NCBI GenBank assembly: GCA_900208305.1
Contig: OAPG01000009.1
Location: forward strand, 434,001-498,000
Direction of reading: 5' to 3'
Length of the DNA stretch: 64,000 bases
DNA from: Melanopsichium pennsylvanicum
Taxonomy: Eukaryota > Basidiomycota > Ustilaginomycetes > Ustilaginales
The position numbers were made by a program, and so were the translations under genes. How positions within the stretch are numbered: the stretch's first letter is position 1; every line of letters starts with the position of its first letter. Under the pieces are notes generated by a model. The model saw only the letters and a program-made list of their open reading frames with translations, was not told the DNA's origin and did not search any database. This document shows positions 35,701 to 43,793 of this stretch, piece after piece.

Positions 35701-36158
35701 GCGCTTCGGGAAGCACCTCTTCCAGCGGTGATACCAGTCCAAGGAGTCCAACCATCGTGTTCCCGATCAGCCCTAATCCCTCGATTAGCCGCGCGGTAGA
35801 GTTTCAAAAAGCTCTCTCCACACGTCACACCCGGGCTGCATTCGAGCGCATTGCCTCGCTTTTGGGCACGGACACCGCCGATTCGATTAAAGAGCTGATC
35901 ACGACGTCGGAGCGCAGTCAGATGCCTGACGAGCAGCTATTGGAGGAGGTGGGTCTTCGGCTCGGATTGGTAGATCATGAGAAAGCACGAGAGGTAGGAG
36001 GACGGGAAGCGGAAGAAGCAGACATGATTCTCGCAGAGGAAGGGTACGAGCAGAAGTGGCGCGCCTTTGTCGATCTGTGTAGGTCGTTGGGAGTGGGACA
36101 GTACGAATTAGGTTGCGCAAAGAGACGTTGCGGTCCCGCTATTGATCTCAGTGGTTGA
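32784..36158 (+). CDS. Large Ser-rich protein of unknown function
   Basis: 1124 residues from an ATG in optimal context (CAACCATGG), intron-less. Two segments look folded. One is near residues 125-215 (LMTRICRLFGGDLE through ALWAQLARCLGAD, helical, with Trp and Leu/Asp-Glu pairs). The other covers the last 110 residues (AAFERIASLLGTD through KWRAFVDLCRSLGVG). About 800 residues between them are Ser/Pro/Gly-rich and disordered, with several RRRxxS or KHRRLS-like sites that could be phosphorylated. No signal peptide or membrane segment. I do not recognise a family. The ends resemble each other weakly (see findings), suggesting a scaffold with related helical caps. The gene's GC-rich, codon-regular composition and length argue that it is real. 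A long antisense frame at 33878-34924 is a shadow of its skewed composition. Confidence 0.78.
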   Translation: MALPLPVPTHPQTIRSTLAVRSPISPMDLDPFSSLSSSITMPPQYGNGCALTILKGDTEHPINQYAPIHSKEDPLKTSATASQSSRFAASFSNLRSASQAASTGFDSSVNIHAISDNGVLLPFLDRPSEVKELLFDTKANESLMTRICRLFGGDLERPTQRGLDERWDEMLELLIELDRPLLDDEDWLARLESLVMERSPALWAQLARCLGADGLTLRPSAQPSSSRFDSWALPSRYMNSAHDNDSPLSQPSDVSSDGEDGHEDHTGRSLSVSVEPLEELPQSYSAQPAGKMQQSTLRSTASTAAPPTLLAPEPGASHPSDLSSHDRLSPDGELFAMLASHEDSATSNSLEDIMEEPGSSTQFIHHASRRPRSHSGRFAGLRISALSSSSPPPSRRTSNASELSAAARRDSSSSPLPTGTMSPAGLAPSSPGLSPSRATSTSFSKHRRLSMMMTQNNQSIAQHQHEQSKPDTAGAVSPKAPAWHRQRGVSEAVLGSHDHGHGSQQQSRRRAQSFARSFAELKSPAEQLEQLRAEHAKAESDRLIEGTHRIGLQDEHTTSAPAAPAGGLGLHGDDNSPSLLHGPPAARFRRGLTNRRRINSVSSRNGGSSTGSTSPSIPGLLPDGRTRHPSGSCGSRDLSESIAAFRATMGLSISPSPSEHNFSEKNGGTSDADKSSDSTTRKRKDLFGAELPKPTSKTADTAEAKVSRKGSPLTHTEEQAHFDRPKHMQELQSRNRSSGTSGSGLALGGGFSLAKSGGNFRKQSHDSAPTSQDGWRGSFPTGNANRVRDSFRSPPAVHRRPGGFVSLAQEYEKARRGRRASETAFSINSNALASSPGSSIASLDVVSPRQGSGFEKSVPRLELSLATHGGGGKMNKAASTPDIVKGDPTPKADPVVGLTPRASFVSSSSTNPHVAILDGHGYPFPNVASKRAGNGPNATDLKLEASESGPELGPATPLSPLQACRTRLIPSLGASGSTSSSGDTSPRSPTIVFPISPNPSISRAVEFQKALSTRHTRAAFERIASLLGTDTADSIKELITTSERSQMPDEQLLEEVGLRLGLVDHEKAREVGGREAEEADMILAEEGYEQKWRAFVDLCRSLGVGQYELGCAKRRCGPAIDLSG

Positions 36159-36190
36159 GCAGACACCAGAAAGGCTTCTTTTTTCTAAAC

Positions 36191-36226
<36 letters not shown>

Positions 36227-36602
36227 GCAGCATCACTATCAGTTTCTTGGTCTTCGATTCTCGGCCTGTTCACACACCGCATCCTTATGTAGCTATACCC
36301 GCGCTACCAAACACGTACAACATGCACATACGCACCGCAAGCACAAGCAAAGCAAAGCAATGGATGAAGTACCGCACGGTTCGCCTTTGTCAAATGAAAG
36401 ACTGTTTCCACACCTCTTGACATTCACAAGTTGATTTGACGCTGTTTTTGATGCTGAAGATCTGACGGCGAAAAAATTTGCGGACAATTAACTTGACGAG
36501 ACGATGAGCAGGTGATTTGGAAGGATTTTTTTTTTCTTTTTCCGATTCTAGCTTATCCCAACCAGCTAGTAAGCTTTCATGTTTTTGATCGTACAGCGTG
36601 AC
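36159..36602. other. Convergent intergenic region with AAC repeat
   Basis: This 444-bp region separates the orphan gene from the aminopeptidase 3' end. It contains (AAC)n at about 36192-36228 and an (AGCAA)-like stretch near 36350. Nothing else is seen. Confidence 0.6.
36192..36228 (+). repeat. (AAC)n microsatellite
   Basis: About 11 to 12 AAC units lie 35 bp after the stop of the Ser-rich orphan. Confidence 0.93.
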
Positions 36603-38252
36603 TCAAACCAACATGTGAAAAGCTGCGATATCCAACAACGTGGCGGTCACGACTTTAGCGATAGCCGCCAATTGATTGACATCATAACCTTGTCTATCAG
36701 TTGTATCAGCCGAGTTGTGGTACATCGGATCTGCGATTGGACCGTTTCTCTCGAAGACCCAAGTTGCTGGGAAATTATTTTCCCAAAAGCTCTGATGATC
36801 TGAACAACAAGCTGGAGTGTAACCCTGTTCCAACTGTGGTGCGTAAATGTGTGCAATTTGCTGAACGTATCTTGTGGCTGAAACTGTGGACAATTTATCC
36901 GGAAATGCAATCTGCATTGGTTCGCCAGGTGATCTATACGCCAACATATCCATCTGAATCGCCAGATTCACACCAATTTGAGAATCAGATAGATGTTTGG
37001 CATAATATTGGGATCCAACCAAACCTTGTTCCTCTCCCGAGAACGCAACAAGTTGAATGGGCGATTTGAAACCAAGTTGAGATGAACCAATGACTCGAGC
37101 AATGCCTAGTAGCGCACTGGTTCCCGATGCATCATCGTCTCCACCAGGTGCAGTGGTTGAACCGAATGTTCCTCGAGAATCAAAGTGTGCACTGATCACC
37201 ACCAACGCTTCGTCCTCTTCCTTGCTCTGTACGTTGGAACCAGTAGAAGATAATGTTGCGGTGGAGGCAATGTGGCACACCACATTGGGCGCAAAGTAAG
37301 GACTGTATTCCCAATGCTCACACCAAGAACCATTTAGGCGGGAGAGCGATTCCTCGAGTTGTTGCTTGATCCATTTGCCCGCCAATCGTGCACCGTACGT
37401 GGAGCTGTGCCTAGTATGCCATTCACCCACCGCTTTTGGCTGTTTGTCTTCTCCAGTAAGGATCCGAACATCCTTCAAGATCCTTTGTGGATCCAATGCC
37501 GACGAGGAGACAAGTTTAGCAATCACATCATTGTGACGTGGTTTTCTAAACTTTGGCTCTGGCTTCTTGTTTTGGCTCTTCTCTCCAACCCCAAATCCGA
37601 TCTCAACCTCACCAGTAGGAGAAAGACTATGGTAAGATGAGGTTGGGCGGAACGCAAGACGCTGAATTCTTGTATCTGACGTTGCGAATCGATCAATCGA
37701 TGCCAGAGTCTTTTCGGTGACGGTGAGCAGCATCCATCCATCTCCCTTTGACAAGATTTCAGGACTAGACCATGATTGAACAGGTGCGATCGAAAAGCTT
37801 TCCTGACCAGACTCTTGCCAACTCTTTCCCTGACCATCGTTGAAAGTAGACAGAGCACTCAACGAGCGCCAATACCAAGCTTCAATTTCATCCCCGGTTT
37901 GAAGATTGCTAGATAGTGGTTCGCGTTTGAACAAAACCACTTCGGGGTAGACATTGTCGCCGATGATGGGGGAGTCGTTGGACAAGTCGACGATACAATG
38001 CGCGGTTTTGGAAGGTGCTCGATGGACAAAGTAGGCGCTAGAGTCAGCCGGAGTGATGAGAGCTGTTTCGACGGCACAGCTCCAGGAGGAGGATTCCAAG
38101 TTGGCATAATTCGAGGTGGGGGTTGAAGCGGGGGTCATCCAGTAGGTCCAAACATTTGCCTTTGATACGGTTGGACCTGCATTGGCTGTGGTGGCCGCCA
38201 AAGCCAAAGCCAGCCCAACCGCGATCCGGCCGTGCTTTGTGAATGCCAGCAT
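36603..38252 (-). CDS. Secreted M28-family zinc aminopeptidase
   Basis: An exopeptidase that should remove N-terminal residues from peptides outside the cell or in the vacuole, using two zinc ions. The ATG at 38252 gives 549 residues beginning with a signal peptide (MLAFTKHGRIAVGLALALAA, cleavage probably after TANA). The longer upstream frame starts at a TTG and is not a credible start. The catalytic domain fills the C-terminal half. It has HFDSRG (His356, Asp358), GGDDDASG (Asp near 373), SGEEQGL (Glu407/408), QMDM (Asp435), SDHQSFWENNFPA and YHNSADT (His512), in the order expected for metal ligands and the general base of M28 enzymes. Cysteine pair CC near 483 fits a secreted protein. The N-terminal 330 residues are a family-variable prodomain-like region. 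Leucine or broad-specificity aminopeptidase is likely. Confidence 0.9.
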   Translation of the reverse strand: MLAFTKHGRIAVGLALALAATTANAGPTVSKANVWTYWMTPASTPTSNYANLESSSWSCAVETALITPADSSAYFVHRAPSKTAHCIVDLSNDSPIIGDNVYPEVVLFKREPLSSNLQTGDEIEAWYWRSLSALSTFNDGQGKSWQESGQESFSIAPVQSWSSPEILSKGDGWMLLTVTEKTLASIDRFATSDTRIQRLAFRPTSSYHSLSPTGEVEIGFGVGEKSQNKKPEPKFRKPRHNDVIAKLVSSSALDPQRILKDVRILTGEDKQPKAVGEWHTRHSSTYGARLAGKWIKQQLEESLSRLNGSWCEHWEYSPYFAPNVVCHIASTATLSSTGSNVQSKEEDEALVVISAHFDSRGTFGSTTAPGGDDDASGTSALLGIARVIGSSQLGFKSPIQLVAFSGEEQGLVGSQYYAKHLSDSQIGVNLAIQMDMLAYRSPGEPMQIAFPDKLSTVSATRYVQQIAHIYAPQLEQGYTPACCSDHQSFWENNFPATWVFERNGPIADPMYHNSADTTDRQGYDVNQLAAIAKVVTATLLDIAAFHMLV

Positions 38253-38704
38253 TCTTCTTTTCGAAATCTTCAGAGCTGCCTTGAAAGAAGGAGATAGCTC
38301 GAAAGCATGAATGTCCAAGAACAAAGAAGGACGGTACCGAGCTCAAGCTTTTTGTGCCAAGCGATGGATGTCGAGAGAATTGACAGCTGACAGTGGCTGC
38401 AGCAACATATGGTGTGGGTCCGAGCGCGGCATTCCCGTGTCCAAAGTCTGTTCGTTGTTAGACCGATAATTGACACAAATATGAAAAACAGGGTCGAGAC
38501 GAGAGACAGCAATGCGCAGCTCTTGCTTGGGCCGTGGGTTTGATGAGCTCTTCTTGCACAGAAGCCTCACATGCCCTTTCTTTTCATTTCCTTCCATCTA
38601 CAAAGATTGCGCCAACCCACAGCACAACATCATGAGTGCTTTCTCAGCGTGTATAGCATGTAAGCTGTATCAATCAAAGGTTCTCACCACATTAGCCAAT
38701 GCAA
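38253..38704. other. Aminopeptidase promoter side, edge of transposon island
   Basis: These 452 bp upstream of the aminopeptidase start show no repeat or coding signal. Composition changes near 38700, where the inverted-repeat element begins. Confidence 0.5.
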
Positions 38705-39340
38705 GGATGTTAAGACCCCACCTGGGCACACCTGTTAAAGGGAGGAAGGGTTGCCAATTGCATCCGGTACCTCCACATCACCTGCACTGCCTGCGCAACT
38801 CATGGGACCCGCAACAAATCCTGTGGTGCCCATGTGACCCACGTGGGTAGTGCTGCAGCCCCCTACCTTCCCTTACCTCCCCCAACCTCTAGCGCCCCAT
38901 CTTCCTAGAGGTTGTTGATTGTATTATATAGCTGTTACATGCGGTGCTCTTGTACCCTGGCGGTATAAGACCCTTGGTGCCTTCTAACATGCACCCAGGG
39001 TCTTGTACCGCCGGTGCATGGGAATGCTGGGCGGCTTGGCATAAGAAGGTTAGAGCTTGTATGAGAGGTATCAACACAAGGATGGCAATCAGGAATAGTC
39101 TACTTGTATTGAGCAGTGCTCCCACACAGGTGATACAGCTATATAAAACAATTGACAACCTCCAGGAAGGTGGGCATCAGAGGTTGGGGGGAGGTAGGGA
39201 GAAGGAAGGGGGCTGCGGCACTGGCCATGTGGGTGGCACAGGTGGCATGGGAGATGTGGAGGTACCTGGTGCAATTGGCAATGGCTCCTCCCCTCATTGG
39301 GTCTTCATCAGGTGCGCCAAGGTAGGGACCTAACACCATC
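38705..39340. mobile_element. Long inverted-repeat (foldback/MITE-like) element
   Basis: Two arms of about 215-235 bp (38705-38938 and 39125-39340) are imperfect reverse complements, separated by about 185 bp. Matching blocks include TTGCCAATTGCA and GGTACCTCCACATC on the left against TGCAATTGGCAA and GATGTGGAGGTACC on the right. There are also CCCCCAACCTCT against AGAGGTTGGGGG, and TATATAGCTGT against ACAGCTATATA. The outer ends match as GTTAAGACC against GGACCTAAC. A second, smaller stem sits inside the spacer. No open frame is coding-like. This fits a non-autonomous foldback or MITE-type element with very long terminal inverted repeats. I could not find a target duplication, so the exact ends are uncertain. 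Confidence 0.7.
38959..39014 (+). repeat. Inner stem-loop inside the inverted-repeat element
   Basis: GGCGGTATAAGACCCTTGG pairs with CCAGGGTCTTGTACCGCC with few mismatches and a loop of about 15-18 nt. This makes the element a nested palindrome. Confidence 0.7.
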
Positions 39341-39342
39341 CC

Positions 39343-39773
39343 TGTTAGTGCCTACCAACTGGAGTCCAAAGAGGGGGTGCTTGGCCCCCTCCCGATTGAG
39401 CGATCGTCGTGATTGGGCCCCGACCGACCCTCTCCGGACCCCTTGCAGCGGAGCGGTCGGCCTGACACGATCCTCCTACCGCCCAACCGCGGCTGGCCCC
39501 TCTGTACGTAGAATACGACCGTCGGCAACCTAACATTGTAACGCCGCGGTGGGAAGTGGCCGATAGCGCCTGTACCTTACCACCCCGCCCCCCGCCTGAC
39601 ATGAGGTTGCCTCCGGACCTCGTCGCATGTATTACTTAGTTAGCTCTATAGCAACGCAGTAGTGTGCTCTGACCCTCGACCGCCTGTGTCGCCCACGCCT
39701 ACGACCTCTCCATACCCGTAGACTCCATCCCGGCTGTAGCCGCCCGCGGTATCTAGACCCTACAGCCTTAACA
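39343..39773 (+). mobile_element. Solo LTR, copy 1, with ATCCC target duplication
   Basis: A 431-bp unit beginning TGTTAGTGCCTACCA and ending CTACAGCCTTAACA, with the TGTTA/TAACA inverted termini of an LTR retrotransposon. It is flanked by ATCCC at 39338-39342 and ATCCC at 39774-39778, a perfect 5-bp target duplication. A second copy with the same ends lies at 41117-41548. No internal retrotransposon region adjoins it, so it is a solo LTR left by LTR-LTR recombination. The orientation given is that of the repeat as written; the direction of the parent element is unknown. Confidence 0.93.
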
Positions 39774-40279
39774 ATCCCTGTGTGAGTTGTGGAGGAGCTG
39801 GGCTCAACCACTGTACTACTCATACACTTAGTCTTTATAATACAAGTTGTTTCCAACATCTCAGTATTTAAGTATATTGTCAGCTGCTGCAATAATATGG
39901 TATTGCAGCAACCTGCCAGGGATTGGGTATTGGGGACCCAACTGAAACATAGTGAGAGGCAAAACCACTACACCAGCTGTCAGGGGCCAATGTGCCTAAC
40001 TTGGGGTTCCATTTAATATCCAATGAAGCCTAAGGTTCTATTGTGTTTCAAAAAGAAACCCGCTGGAAGTGCGTGTTCTATCTGGTTTTGTTCCAAGAGC
40101 CGCTGGACCCATTGTGAGTTGGCTAGCCTCTGTGAACACTCTGTTCAGCGGTAGTGCGGCTTGTCTGAATGTTTGTATGACCTGCGCTATAAACGAGTGT
40201 TCTTGATGCAAGCGCTGGTTGTTGTCTACAACGTCTCCTGAGAACTTAGGAGCTGTGGTCACTGACTGATGAGGCTACA
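39774..40279. other. CpG-depleted old repeat DNA
   Basis: From 39774 to 40060 there is not one CpG, and TG/CA dinucleotides are abundant. Minus-strand frames here are short. This looks like anciently methylated, decayed transposon DNA. Confidence 0.6.
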
Positions 40280-40956
40280 GTGTGGGTTCCGTTGCCGCGG
40301 TTGAGGTTCCACCTACAGTGGAGGTGATGTAGTGTCAGTAGAGGTGCTGACAGTTGTTAAGTGTGTTTGGCTTCTCCAATGAGGAAGACACAAACACAGT
40401 AACGCTGCAATACCTGGTGATTGCAGTGGAGACAAGAAGTAGATACTGAGAAATTTATAACATATAAGTAAGGTAATGAATAATAGAGTGGATGAGCTCT
40501 GTGTCACGGGAGTGGGTCCCAAGGAAGAGGTCTGCGCAGACCAGAGATGTTGAATCGGCTGAGATCCGGTGGGAGAGCATGTCTCGACGGATCTCAGGGA
40601 GATCTGGTGGATATTGGTGGGCTCATGGGATTTAAGGTTAGCGCAGAACCGAGAAGTTGAATTGGACAAAATCCGGTGAGAGAGCAGGTCTTGACGGATC
40701 TCACGGAAATTCGGCAAGTGGCAGTGACTTGCCGGATATCGAAGGTATCGATGGCAAGGGGAGCATCTGCGACGGCGGCAACCAACGCCACGCCGAAACG
40801 ACACGTGGGCCGACCGATGCCCAGGGGGGCAACGGAGAGAGAGCACGCGGGCGTGCTCGGAAGCACCCTGCCAAAGGACTAGGGGCAGTCTTATCGTACG
40901 GGGGTCCAAGCTTGACGCACGCAGGTTGTACAGTACCGATGGACCTTGCACACGGT

Positions 40957-40970
40957 ACATATATATAAAT
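40957..40970 (+). promoter_or_regulatory. TATA-type box in LTR-like fragment
   Basis: ACATATATATAAAT lies about 20-30 bp before the hairpin at 40989-41008, as expected for an LTR promoter. Activity is unknown. Confidence 0.4.
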
Positions 40971-40988
40971 ACTCTGTTCCCCGCTATC

Positions 40989-41008
40989 GGATGAGCGGAA
41001 GCTCATCC
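40989..41008 (+). other. Perfect 8-bp hairpin with GGAA loop
   Basis: GGATGAGC, loop GGAA, GCTCATCC. The loop fits the stable GNRA class if transcribed. Confidence 0.85.
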
Positions 41009-41116
41009 ACTCTATCTTATATCTCAGTCACACATAGTTATCAGTACGTTGTACTTATCATACTCTTCACACGTCGCACATTGCAATACCATTTATTGCG
41101 ATCCATATAGTCTGTG

Positions 41117-41548
41117 TGTTAGTGCCTACCAACCGGAGTCCAAAGAGGGGGTGCTCGGCCCCCCTCCCGATTGAGCGATCGTCGTGATCGGGCCCCGACC
41201 GACCCTCTCCGGACCCCTCGCAGCGGAGCGGTCGGCCTGACACGATCCTCCTACCGCCCAACCGCGGCTGGCCCCTCCGTACGTAGAATACGACCGTCGG
41301 CAACCTAACATTGTAACGCCGCGGTGGGAAGTGACCAATAGCTCCTGTACCTTACCACCCCGCCCCCCGCCTGACATGAGGTTGCCCCCGGACCTCGTCG
41401 CATGTATTACTTAGTTAGCTCTATAGCAACGCAGTAGTGTGCTCTGACCCCCGACCACCTGTGTCGCCCCCGCCTACAACCTCTCCGTACCCGTAGACTC
41501 CATCCCGGCTGTAGCCGCCCGCGGTATCTAGACCCTACAGCCTTAACA
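41117..41548 (+). mobile_element. Solo LTR, copy 2, with CTGTG target duplication
   Basis: A 432-bp copy of the repeat at 39343-39773, same ends (TGTTAGTGCC to GCCTTAACA) and same orientation, differing by scattered substitutions. It is flanked by CTGTG at 41112-41116 and CTGTG at 41549-41553, a perfect 5-bp target duplication that differs from that of copy 1. The two copies are therefore independent insertions and not the two ends of one element. Removing the LTR and one CTGTG restores continuity of the LTR-like fragment it interrupts (TAGTCTGTGTCCCC). Confidence 0.93.
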
Positions 41549-41553
41549 CTGTG

Positions 41554-42010
41554 TCCCCGTTGGTGAACGGAGAACAACGTATAGACGTCGTCGACACCTC
41601 AATTGACGCTGTAGCACCTCAACTACAGGCGGAACCTCAACCGCGGGCCTGGCACCACAACCAGTCCCTCATATCTCCACCGGCAACGACGGCTGAGGTC
41701 TAACCCAGCCACCAGCAGTATCCCGTCGACGTCGTGACACTCGCGTCGACCGAGTACCCCGTCCAAGCTTGCCGCGTTACCTCTGTACGGAGTGTCACCA
41801 GCGGTCAGCTGATATCCGTCGAGAGATCGCCACTCGCGGGATTCTCTTCGATATCCGTTGAGGCCAAGCTTAACTGCCGGAACTCACTGAAATCCGGCGA
41901 GTCGCGCTTTCTCACGGGAATTCGGATCTCTGGCACGCAACCGCTGACACTCTGCTCCTCCACAATTGAAACAAATGCCCTCTTATATCTATCAAGCCCT
42001 GCTTGAAGTT
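41554..42010 (+). mobile_element. Degenerate LTR-element continuation, second family
   Basis: This picks up directly where 41116 leaves off and begins TCCCCGTTGGTGAACGG. The block CAGGCGGAACCTCAACCGCGG (41624 onward) resembles the minus strand around 40290-40320. The stretch 41800-41990 resembles the two direct repeats of 40530-40700 read on the minus strand, followed by a TATATCT-like box. It is CpG-rich up to about 41960. No reverse transcriptase or gag frame is visible. Confidence 0.5.
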
Positions 42011-43100
42011 CTTATCAGGATCCCTCTTATCAGGGCCCCCTCTTATTGGCGGTTAGTCTCTTTAGCTGCCTTGCACCTGTGTACACCGGATTTGGCCCCC
42101 GTGCTTATCAGTGCTGGCTACCTGAGCCAGTAGCTGCTTATTGCTTGACCCCAAATCCTACTGAGCCTGTTATCTGGACCCTCTGTACCTGCCAGAGATC
42201 CTTCCAACTCTTGTAGCGGCCCTCTACAGCCTCTGGTCTCCGCCCACAGCTTCTGGCAAGTGTCCAACCAAAAACAGCTGGAAACCCACCCCTTTACCAG
42301 AACTCAATATGGTACCCAATAAAATCAAGGGTTTCATCCAGACTCATTCTGAGTCCCTGTAACAGGGAGTTGGTACATTTAAAAACAGTAGTTTTGTTTC
42401 TGGCATTATTGCGCTTTGCCAAGACTCCTTGGCTGCACTTGGACCCAACCAACAGACATTGCTATGCTGTACTGTACTGTCACATAACTGTACTGTACAA
42501 CAAGAAGGTAAGTATTTCCATATTGTTGGCAAGCAACAAAGCAAGCAGCAAGAGTTTGCAGTTGGAGCATAATTGAGACCCTGCTTTGTTGAGGCTACAT
42601 TCGACACAGGGGGTAAACATTGTCAATGTTGCAATGGTATAATGGTTAATCTTAGCTTGACCCCTTGATCATGATGACTACCAAAAAAAAAACATAACTC
42701 TGGCGCAAGGTGAGCTGTGCTGTTGCATGAAGAGAACACAGAGACATTGTAGTGATAATGCAGATGCCTGGCAAGACTTGCATGTTTGGTTATCACAAAT
42801 ACTTTATTTACCCTAAAATTGCAGGTGAAATTAGGAACATCTTGCATGGAAGGAGAGGATGTATTCACATGAGCCTGTTTCCAACATTGTGGCATTACAA
42901 TTGCAGTAATTTTGCTGGGAGTATGCTTTGTGTTTGAAGAATTGTTTGCGCTTCTGAAGGGCATAAAGTACATGTCATTGAAGTGTGGCTCTGCTTCCCT
43001 TGTTTTGCTGCAACCAAAACAGAAATGAGTCAGAACATGTCTCTGATTGCAAAAGTAAGCAAAACAGAATGATCTCACTTTGTTGAAAAGAAAAGCTCAA
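42011..43100. other. CpG-poor decayed repeat DNA
   Basis: About 1.1 kb with very few CpG (roughly nine in the first kilobase by eye). It includes repeated TGTACTGTACTGT-type stretches at 42465-42503 and a tandem CTTATCAGG/CTCTTAT motif near 42015-42050. No coding frame is supported. Confidence 0.55.
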
Positions 43101-43182
43101 AGACACGTAGACACGTTGATTGGAAGGGTGTACAGCCAAAAATGCATGTACCACAGGGTCTGAAGTACGGTGTCAGATCAAA

Positions 43183-43207
43183 AGAAGAAGAAGAAGAAGA
43201 AGAAGAA
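43183..43207 (+). repeat. (AGA)n microsatellite
   Basis: About eight AGA units at the right border of the transposon island. Confidence 0.9.
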
Positions 43208-43728
43208 AAAACAAGTGTGCTCGTTGCGCGGAAAAAGAAAAGTCTCGAAACCCGATGCCATGAGGTGATTCTTGAATGCCTCTTCTCTGGCACAATTGCC
43301 CAAGAAAAGAGAAATTCAAACAAGAACAAGAACAAAAACACAAGAAAAGGGAGCCAAGAGTGAATCACCTGTAGGTACAAATTAATTTCAGTTGAGCGTG
43401 GGTCGGCATAAGTGCGTTGCTTGCTTGCTTTGCCTGCTTATCCTTCCCGACTCATCAAAGTTCGGATAAGAGAGTCAGCCAGCCAGTCAGTTAGGTCACA
43501 GTGGGGGGATAAGGATGGCTTGATAAAAGAACCAAAATCACAGCCGACTCTCCGGCTCTTATCTACCGGTCAACTCTGCGTGAAATCCAAGATACCATAA
43601 ACTCCTATTATTATGTGACTCGCAAATCCTTTTTCTGCGCGTATCAGCCCTGACCCTCGAAAAAGTGTTGGAGCCAGAGCGCATATCGTAACACTTTCGA
43701 TGAAACTTCGGTTGAGGTTTCAGCATAC

Positions 43729-43730
<2 letters not shown>

Positions 43731-43790
<60 letters not shown>
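43731..43790 (+). repeat. (TG)30 microsatellite
   Basis: Sixty uninterrupted nucleotides of TG, the longest pure dinucleotide array I see in the window. Confidence 0.98.

Positions 43791-43793
<3 letters not shown>

Larger units (their letters stand above)
40280..41116. mobile_element. Degenerate LTR-like fragments, second family
   Basis: The plus strand from about 40680 to 41116 looks like an LTR. It has a TATA-type box (TATATATAAATA near 40960), then a hairpin, then a stretch that matches, on the opposite strand, 40370-40498. The 16-mer ATAGAGTGGATGAGCT at 40483-40498 recurs as its exact reverse complement at 41000-41015, and the sequences beyond both copies stay alignable. Two diverged direct repeats of roughly 110 bp lie between them (around 40530 and 40640). 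The minus-strand piece continues outward into sequence resembling 41554-41660. So two related elements appear to face away from each other. Boundaries are not defined. Confidence 0.55.

Noticed and set aside
36603..38324. Aminopeptidase start at 38324
   Set aside because: That codon is TTG; the ATG at 38252 gives a clean signal peptide.
39345..39602. 86-codon minus-strand frame in solo LTR copy 1, also present in copy 2
   Set aside because: Its conservation is explained by repeat identity; it lies wholly inside an LTR and has no gag or pol features.
39343..41548. The two LTR copies as ends of one retrotransposon
   Set aside because: Each copy has its own perfect 5-bp duplication, and the 1.3 kb between them contains no gag/pol frame.
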